Assembly: GCA_032871835.1 (NCBI GenBank)
Contig: CM065299.1
Location: 96,424,652 to 96,488,651, forward strand
Direction: 5' to 3'
Source of the DNA: Dipteronia dyeriana
Taxonomy: Eukaryota > Streptophyta > Magnoliopsida > Sapindales > Sapindaceae
Length of the DNA stretch: 64,000 nt
In this document: one piece after another, positions 57,680 through 64,000 of the stretch
Numbering within the stretch: the first letter of the stretch is position 1
Layout of the letters: the number at the start of each line of letters is the position of its first letter
The notes under the pieces: generated by a model
Databases searched by the model: none
Told to the model about the DNA's origin: nothing
The model's input: only the letters and a program-made list of their open reading frames with translations
Made by a program: the position numbers and the translations under genes

Positions 57680-59575
57680 TGAGCTCAAAAAATAAATAAC
57701 ACATTTTTTTTGAGGTGGCGTTTCAACACTGTCACTGCTTTAATAACTTATGTTTAAAAAACACCTATTATGGTGAACGGATAAAAATACCCCCAATAGT
57801 TGTTTCATCAAAATCTTTCATTCATTTTTTACAGTGAAAGTTATGAAATAGAGAGAGAAAGTTTCATTTGAAATCAGGGGCTACGCAGACACATTCAGAG
57901 GGCAACGACCCCGGAGCTTTTTTTTTCTGTTCAGTATTTCAAAAAAAAAATAATCTCGATCCTTTGAAAAATATGTTTGATCCTTTAAAAAAAATCCTCA
58001 ATTCTTTCTAATATATGTTCGAATTCTCTACAAATATACTCGATTTAACTAAATCAATTTTTCTAAAAAAAATCTCGATCCTTTAAAAATAATCTCGATC
58101 TTTTGAAAAATATTCTCGATCCTTTGAAAAATATTCTCGATTCGATCATTTGAAAAAAATCTCGATCCTTTGAAAAATCTTCTCGATCATTTGACAAAAA
58201 TTCTCGATCCTTTAAAAAATATTCTCGATCCTTTGAGAAAAAAATCTCGATCCTTTGAGAAAAAAAATCTCGATCTTTTGAGAAAAAAATCTCGATCCTT
58301 TGAAAAATATTCTCGATTCGATCATTTGAAAAATATTCTCGATTCGATCATTTGAAAAATATTCTCGATCCTTTGAAAACAATCTCGATCCTTTGAAAAA
58401 TCTTCTCGATCCCTTAAAAAATATTCTCGATCCTTTGAAAAAAAATCTCGATCCTTTGAAAAATATTCTCGATTCGATCATTTGAAAAATATTCTCGATT
58501 CGATCATTTGAAAAATATTCTCGATCATTTGACAAAAATTCTCGATCCTTTAAAAAATATTATCGATCCTTTGAAAAATATTCTCGATTCGATCATTTGA
58601 AAAATATTCTCGATCCTTTGAAAAAAAATCTCGATCATTTGAAAAAATTCCTCGATCATTTGATAAAAATTCTCGATCCTTTAAAAAATATTCTCGATCC
58701 TTTGAAAAAAATCTCGATCCTTTGAAAAATTTTCTCGATCATTTGACAAAAAATCTCGATCCTTTAAAAAATATTATCGATCTTTTGTAAAAAAATCTCG
58801 ATCATTTGAAAAAAAATCTCGATCCTTTGAAAAAAATTCTCGATCATTTGAAAAAATTTCTCGATCCTTTGAAAAAAATTCTCGATCATTTGAAAAAAAT
58901 TCTCGATCATTTGAAAAATATTCTCGATCATTTGAAAAAAATTCTCGATCCTTTGAAAAAAATTCTCGATCATTTGAAAAATATTCTCGATCATTTGAAA
59001 AAACTTCTCGATCATTTGAAAAAACTTCTCGATCATTTGAAAAAAATTCTCGATCTTTTGAAAATTTCTTGATCCTTTGACAAATGCTCTATTCTTTAAA
59101 AAATAAGCTCGATCATATTATAAAAAAAAGCTCGATTTGACTACAAATATGTTCGATTTAACTAAACATTATTTTCAAAAATAAAATGCTCGATCCTTTG
59201 AAAAATAAAATATTCATACATGTTCATACATGTTCATACAAAGACTGGATAACAAATCATAATGAATTGATACATTGTTAAACCACATAGAAATATATAA
59301 AAATATATAAACGAATATCACAAATATAGGTTATCTTCTTGTGTAGAATATGAAGAGAGACAAGTTTTTTGGAGATAGAGAGAGAGGAGTTATCGTTTTC
59401 AAAGTGTAGATGGAAACACAATGAGATTAAAAAATAGATTATTTAAGGGCAATTTGGGTAGTTTACCATAATTGGTGCATTTTAAATTTAAGTTATTAAA
59501 ACGGTGGCATCACTGCAACACACCTAAAAAAATATGACATATTTCACCATTTCCACGTAAGTTGATTACTAGAAA
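57680..59575. mobile_element. Non-autonomous Mutator-like element made mostly of minisatellite
   Basis: Terminal inverted repeats: left about 57705-57790 (GTCACTGCTTTAATAACTTA...CACCTATTATGGTGAAC), right about 59480-59575 (reverse complement GATGCCACCGTTTTAATAACTTA...CACCAATTATGGTAAAC). The right arm, from TTCATACATGTTCATACA (about 59214) to the terminus, also matches the right arm of the element at 53140-57425, so this is a deletion derivative of the same family. About 60 per cent of it is the GATCGA array. It has no coding capacity. Confidence 0.82.
57945..59090. repeat. GATCGA minisatellite, about 1.1 kb
   Basis: Roughly 50 units of TCTCGATCCTTTGAAAAATAT and variants (CCTTTG or CATTTG; A-run of 4 to 8), about 20-22 bp, with a longer TTCTCGATTCGATCATTTG form. 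It yields repetitive IL(D)(H/P)LKK or FFQ(M/R)IEN frames that are not genes. It has no spacers of constant length with varied sequence, so it is not a CRISPR array. Confidence 0.95.
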
Positions 59576-59747
59576 AAATTTCAACAATCTGGAGATAAAA
59601 TCAATGATCATTGTTTCCTGGAACTGTTTGATTGTTGGAGTTTGCATTGATCATTGGTTGGTGATATGTTGATTTAAGCCCACCGTATTTTTTTTTTCTT
59701 GCTTTTGTTTCTTTCACAATTGTATTGGAATTTCAAGTCATTTTTGT
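59576..59747. other. Short spacer before Copia copy B
   Basis: AT-rich; nothing recognised. Confidence 0.5.
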
Positions 59748-59971
59748 TGTAAATTGAATAAAGAACAAATGATATAGATGAAGAAGAATTAATTAATAGA
59801 AGAACAGATGAACAAAGTAATGAGAGATGAAAGAGACGAGAGAGATATGATCTGATATAGATATCTGGGGAGCTCAAACATTTACAATAGAAAGCCATGC
59901 ATATCGCCATATATGCAAAGACTACCGCTTCTCACCAAGCTTTAATCATCAAACCTTATCATTCAATTTAG
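59748..59971 (-). repeat. LTR-like repeat (3' side) of Copia copy B
   Basis: TGTAAATTGAATAAAGAAC... is repeated at 63684 with about 10 per cent changes by eye. The true inner limit may lie further right, because the partner is cut. Confidence 0.75.
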
Positions 59972-59999
59972 ATATTTGTGCAGAGATAATAATATCTCT

Positions 60000-60690
60000 A
60001 TTAAGATAATAATATGGTGTCATGTAGTAAACAAAATACACTTAGCGGGAAAACGACTCTTACGACCCTTCTCCTTATATTTTTCACTATTTATATTTTA
60101 ATTTATCGGGTAAAATTCATTGGGATAAAAACCTCGATTCAATGATTTTTTTAAATCTTGTATTATTGGACGTTCTTAAAATTATTTTATTAAAAATTGT
60201 CAGAAAAACCCAGTGGAATAAAACCTGATCGTAGAGAAAACGAGTATAGTGCACATATGTCTATAATTATTGTTTTCTTCAAAACATTTATCACATTTGT
60301 ACTCTATTAGGAAAAACTCAGTGGTATAAAAATGGAGCAACGATATTCATTGATCTGTCGAATCAAAGTAATATTATGATGATTTTCTGGATCAATGTAA
60401 CATATATACGATGATTAGTAATATCAAAGTAATATTTACAATGATCTTCTTGATCAAGACAACATATATATGAAGATCACCTGGATTAATATAATATTTA
60501 TGATGATCTTTATGGATCCAATGATTTTTTAGTGTGCTTAGAGAATTGTTTCATTAAAACCTTATCGGGAAAACCCAATAGGACAAAAAACCTGATTGGA
60601 AAGAAAGAGTACAATGCACATATTCCTCGATATAATTAATATATTTTATTTGATATTATGAAAATCATAATTCTCGTTTATAATTTCAGT
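60000..60690 (-). other. Degenerate 3' region of Copia copy B
   Basis: Holds several AACCCAGTGG(A/G)ATAAAA-type motifs (about 60208, 60306, 60573), a phrase often found near the 3' ends of plant Copia elements. Otherwise nothing is recognised. Confidence 0.55.
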
Positions 60691-61789
60691 AGTGCTAATG
60701 TGTATAAAAATACATTATCAATGATTGTTTTCTTATGATTCCACATTTCTCTTATATAATTTTTAGAAATTTTCTCAATATCTATATTCTGTTGAGATTA
60801 CTTCCATTTTAATGTGTTTAGTCTTTTCATAGACTTGTGTGTCTTTAGATATATCAGACTCTTATAGAGTTGATTTAGAGAAAGTGGATTTATTTATAAC
60901 TCGAGTTTTGTTTTATCTTTAGGATTCCGATAACAATACCTTTCAAAGGTTTATAAGCTTATGATATGCATCAGATGATTTATTTATTGCATTTTGCTTT
61001 GATTGTTCTACATGAACAATTACCCGGTCGGGATTTATGAGATATCAACTTATAAAACCTTGTTAACCTTTAATATACCAGGTAACAGATTAATAATCAT
61101 CTGATGATCAATTATCTTTCGTATTTGAGATATATGAATATTGAAATGAGACACACATATATAGAGAACCAAATTGGTATCTCTATTTTGTATATAAGTA
61201 ACTTTTCTTTTAATTTTCTCTTCTAGATAAACTTTCTCACTTGGAAATTAATCAATATGATAATATGCAGATTGTGCATAAAATTATGAACTATCAGAAG
61301 TTTAAATGATTTAATAGAAGATTATTAAAAATCAACATTAATCTCATAATGATATAGAAACCTTATCTTAGATCATGCTGGAGATGCAATAAAGAAATAT
61401 ACAATACAATCAAATATCTTAAAAGTAAGTCTTTATATAGAAATCAGTAACTGTATCGAAATAATAAACTTCTTTCAATTACCTAGAGACATTTGATAAA
61501 TGATTACCTAAAGATTATGAGTATATTTGAAAATTAGATGTTTAAACATCAATCTCAGCTATTTTGCAATATTCTTCAAATATCTTGTAAATTCAATCAA
61601 GTTAATATACTTGAAAAACTAATAATCAGGATAAATAATATAGAGATTTTTGATAATAAACAAATATGTGATCATCTCGTAGATGCATCAATTATAACCA
61701 TATAATAATGAAAATGATCATTTGGTGGATGAATATGTCCACGTATATCCCCTTAAATTCTTTGTAAGAATGATGAGGAGTCAAAACCA

Positions 61790-62270
61790 ACTTTTATAGT
61801 AAGATGATTTTACTGTTAATCTTCCATGTGAACATGCCGTACATAAGTTCTAATTGGATAAAGAATATTCTGATTATTTAATGGATACACATGAGAATAC
61901 TTAATGATTCTAAGCATCATTGTAGATCCTGAATGACCGAGACGGTCATGCCAAAGTATAAACAGTTTTAGATTTGAGAACTTCTAATTCATAGCTGCAT
62001 AAGTTTCTACACCTTTGATGACAGTGTAATATAATCTAGAAGATAAAGCACCCAACTTTTCTATATTGAGTTTCTAGCATGGATTATGAGAAGTAATGCA
62101 CAAATATTCAATATTATCTTTATTCATATTTTCAATATAATATCCATTTCTCTGTATGTCTTTGAAACTAAGTAGATTCCTTCTAGATCTACTTGAATAT
62201 AATGCATCATCGATACATATTTTAGTATTGTTTGGTAACAATATCGTGGCTCTTCCAGAGCCTTCTATAT
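61790..62270 (-). pseudogene. Copia pol remnant (GAG-pre-integrase region), copy B
   Basis: The DNA aligns with 25420-25900, which encodes the protease tail and GAG-pre-integrase in copy A. Here stops and shifts are dense, and only short pieces can be read on the minus strand. Confidence 0.65.
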
Positions 62271-62652
62271 CATATCCGTTGGACCTTATACTGTATTAAC
62301 ATTTGCTCTGAGTAAAATTAAATTCATAAAATATTTCTTACTCCGCAGAAATTGTATGAGTCGTTGCATTCTCGGCATGACATATATTTCCATTCTGGGA
62401 ATTTATAGACATCACGTGTCATGCCATTTTATATCTCATTTGAAATGATAATAAAATCGTACCGTATTACATTCATGTATATAACACTGGATCTAGAACT
62501 CCAGGTTCTCATTGGTTTTCAAAACCGTACCAACTTAAATATCATAAATCCATAAACTTTGAGTTATGTTTAGTCAGTCTAGTCAATCTCATATATTGCG
62601 TATAATTAAATAATATGAATATTTTAAGAGCATAATAATTAAACAATTTATT

Positions 62653-62870
62653 TGGGGACATTGTATAAGCCAGTTCTAAGACATAGTCTAAACCAGCCCC
62701 GAGACATGACATAAGCCAGTCTCATAAATTGTATAAAAATAAATGCTGAATATTTAAACAATTTATCTGGAAACACAACATAAGCCAATCTTGAGACACG
62801 ACGGCCTAAGCCAGTCCCGAGACATATCATAAGTCAGTATCATATATTGCATAAAAATAAATGATTTCAG
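62653..62870. repeat. 114-bp tandem repeat inside Copia copy B (two units)
   Basis: Two blocks starting at about 62653 and 62767, each with AAGCCAGT(C/T)(C/T) and GAGACATGACATAAG subrepeats, corresponding to 27148-27480 in copy A. Confidence 0.78.
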
Positions 62871-63683
62871 GGACATGAGTTCATCCGATATGTGCATAAA
62901 AAAATCCATAACTATAATATATAGGTTCCATTGACGACATAAGTCATCTTGCTATATGGAACTATATATAGATATCCAGAATGTTGAGATGTAAGTAAAT
63001 TACCCATCAGGGGATCTTATACGCAATCGTGCTAGATACCTGGATCTTCCATCGCGCCTGAAAAAAAAGTTAATAAAGCTTGAATAAGTCAAAATAGTAC
63101 TTACAAGCAGAATTAGCTGAAACCGATGGCACAGTTGCGTCTAGAACTGTTGAAATATCTGAAAATAGGTTCAACTCGGTTGAAAATATATGAAAATTAC
63201 AATTAGTTGGATAAAAAACACTTCTGAAATGAGTTGATTCGGGAATATTCCGTTAAGCAAACAAAATATTCTCTGACGGTAACGGAATATTCCCTAACTA
63301 GCGATGTGACATATTGCTGATGTGGCGATGAGGTGGCACGACTGAGCGTTGACGCATCATTGACTCGGCTTGATTGGGTGCTGACGTGACTCTACAGTGT
63401 TGTCTTCTTCCTTGGAAAATTACAGAAAATTTCTAGAATTTTTTTCTAGTTTTGACCGAAGTTTGACCAAAACTAGAGAGTTCGTTAAAACTCCGTTTTA
63501 GATGCGGTCAGTGGCATCAGAATTGTATTTCCGAGAGGAACATAACGGTATCCTTCAAAAAGCGATTCGAGCACTTCGAAATTTCTTGACTCAATCAAAA
63601 CCAAAGCTAAACCCCTCAATAACCTTCTCTAGAACAAAATTACTACTTGTTATGTATAATCTATACTCGTGCTGATAACGTAT

Positions 63684-63899
63684 TGTAAATTTAATAAAGA
63701 ACAAATGAAATAGATGAAGAAGAATTAATTAATAGAAGAACAGATGAACAAAGAAATGAAAGATGAAAAAGACGAGAGAGATATGAACTAATATAGATAT
63801 CTGGGGATCTTAAACATTTACAATAGAAAGCCATACATATAGGTAAAGACTACCGCCTCTCATCAAGCTTTAATCATCAGACCTTATCATCTAATTTAG
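63684..63899 (-). repeat. LTR-like repeat (5' side) of Copia copy B, truncated
   Basis: Matches 59748-59971 and begins with TG directly after the primer-site region. Similarity ends abruptly at 63899. Confidence 0.75.
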
Positions 63900-64000
63900 T
63901 GTGGGAGATTTCGTACCGATGATCGCGGAATCGTCGTGCCTAATATATACCCATAACTCATAGCAATTAATAACGTCAATAGCAGAAAAAATAGATGAGA
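63900..64000. mobile_element. Possible start of another element at the window edge
   Basis: Similarity to the Copia LTR stops and TGTGGGAGATTTCG follows, which could be the TG start of another LTR. Only 100 bp are visible. Confidence 0.3.

Larger units (their letters stand above)
59748..63899 (-). mobile_element. Decayed Ty1-copia element, copy B
   Basis: It has LTR-like repeats at both ends (59748-59971 and 63684-63899) and, at about 63670-63682, CGTGCTGATAACG, the complement of a GTTATCAGCACG primer site. Its interior matches copy A (24256-28640) block by block: 60690-60980 with 24250-24550, 61800-62090 with 25430-25720, 62453-62560 with 26920-27020, and the 114-bp repeats. No long open frame survives. 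The right LTR is cut at 63899. Confidence 0.82.

Noticed and set aside
58170..59072. Open frames of 60-107 codons made of ILDHLKK or FFQMIEN repeats
   Set aside because: They are translations of the GATCGA minisatellite in several frames on both strands; no start context, no domain.
57945..59090. CRISPR-like regular repeats
   Set aside because: Tandem units without unique spacers, in a plant genome; it is a minisatellite in a MULE derivative.
1..64000. tRNA, rRNA or snRNA genes
   Set aside because: No sequence with convincing tRNA A/B boxes plus cloverleaf, or known rRNA/snRNA text, was seen; tRNA-like matches are only retrotransposon primer sites.

Overview
The window is plant nuclear DNA, almost certainly from a dicot. 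It is AT-rich, carries TTTAGGG telomere-type repeats, has spliced genes with GT-AG introns, and is packed with plant transposon families. I cannot name the species. Only two host genes are recognisable: an intact three-exon group III WRKY transcription factor (48440-50407, +) and a five-exon NAD(P)H-dependent reductase of the dihydroflavonol/vestitone reductase type (51133-52767, -), which carries a frameshift and a stop. Nearly everything else is mobile DNA, much of it nested.

Layout. 1-6591: an LTR of a long-LTR Copia family, split by a complete but dead Tnt1/Tork-like Copia element (949-6301, TSD GTAAA). 6620-7740: a decayed MULE transposase. 7885-17405: a higher-order tandem array of about 914 bp period, interrupted by a hAT element (10754-17359, TSD GTTGTGTG). 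That hAT holds telomere repeats, a broken transposase and a 2.4 kb solo LTR (13624-16005, TSD ATACT). 17968-20620: MITEs and simple repeats. 22250-24255: remains of a MULE with an Ulp1-like protease exon, a captured glucosidase II beta fragment and an opposing transposase fragment. 24256-28640: a decayed Copia element. 28659-39123: a PIF/Harbinger-like MITE swollen to 10.5 kb by an endogenous pararetrovirus fragment, a solo LTR and an 8.3 kb SIRE-like Copia element (30587-38847, TSD CTAGT). A sister MITE lies beside it in inverted orientation (39225-39953).

39954-45682 is gene-poor AT-rich DNA. Two MITEs (45683-46406, TSD TTA; 46577-47071, TSD ATGGAGGT) lie upstream of the WRKY gene. 53140-59575 holds two related Mutator-like elements. 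The first carries a DUF1985-type gene and a mudrA-type transposase gene facing each other, fused tail to tail by a deletion, plus arrays of a GATCGA-containing minisatellite near its ends. The second is a deletion derivative that is mostly minisatellite. 59748-63899 is a second, diverged copy of the 24-28 kb Copia element, and a new element seems to begin at 63900.

The most interesting threads are: the MULE family with opposed DUF1985/Ulp1 and transposase genes plus GATCGA arrays; the pararetrovirus fragment inside a TA-rich MITE core; telomere repeats near a hAT end; a GC-rich CCGCGG module shared by the LTRs of two unrelated Copia lineages; and the conserved hairpin in each 914-bp repeat. 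All family calls come from reading motifs by eye; no database search was run.
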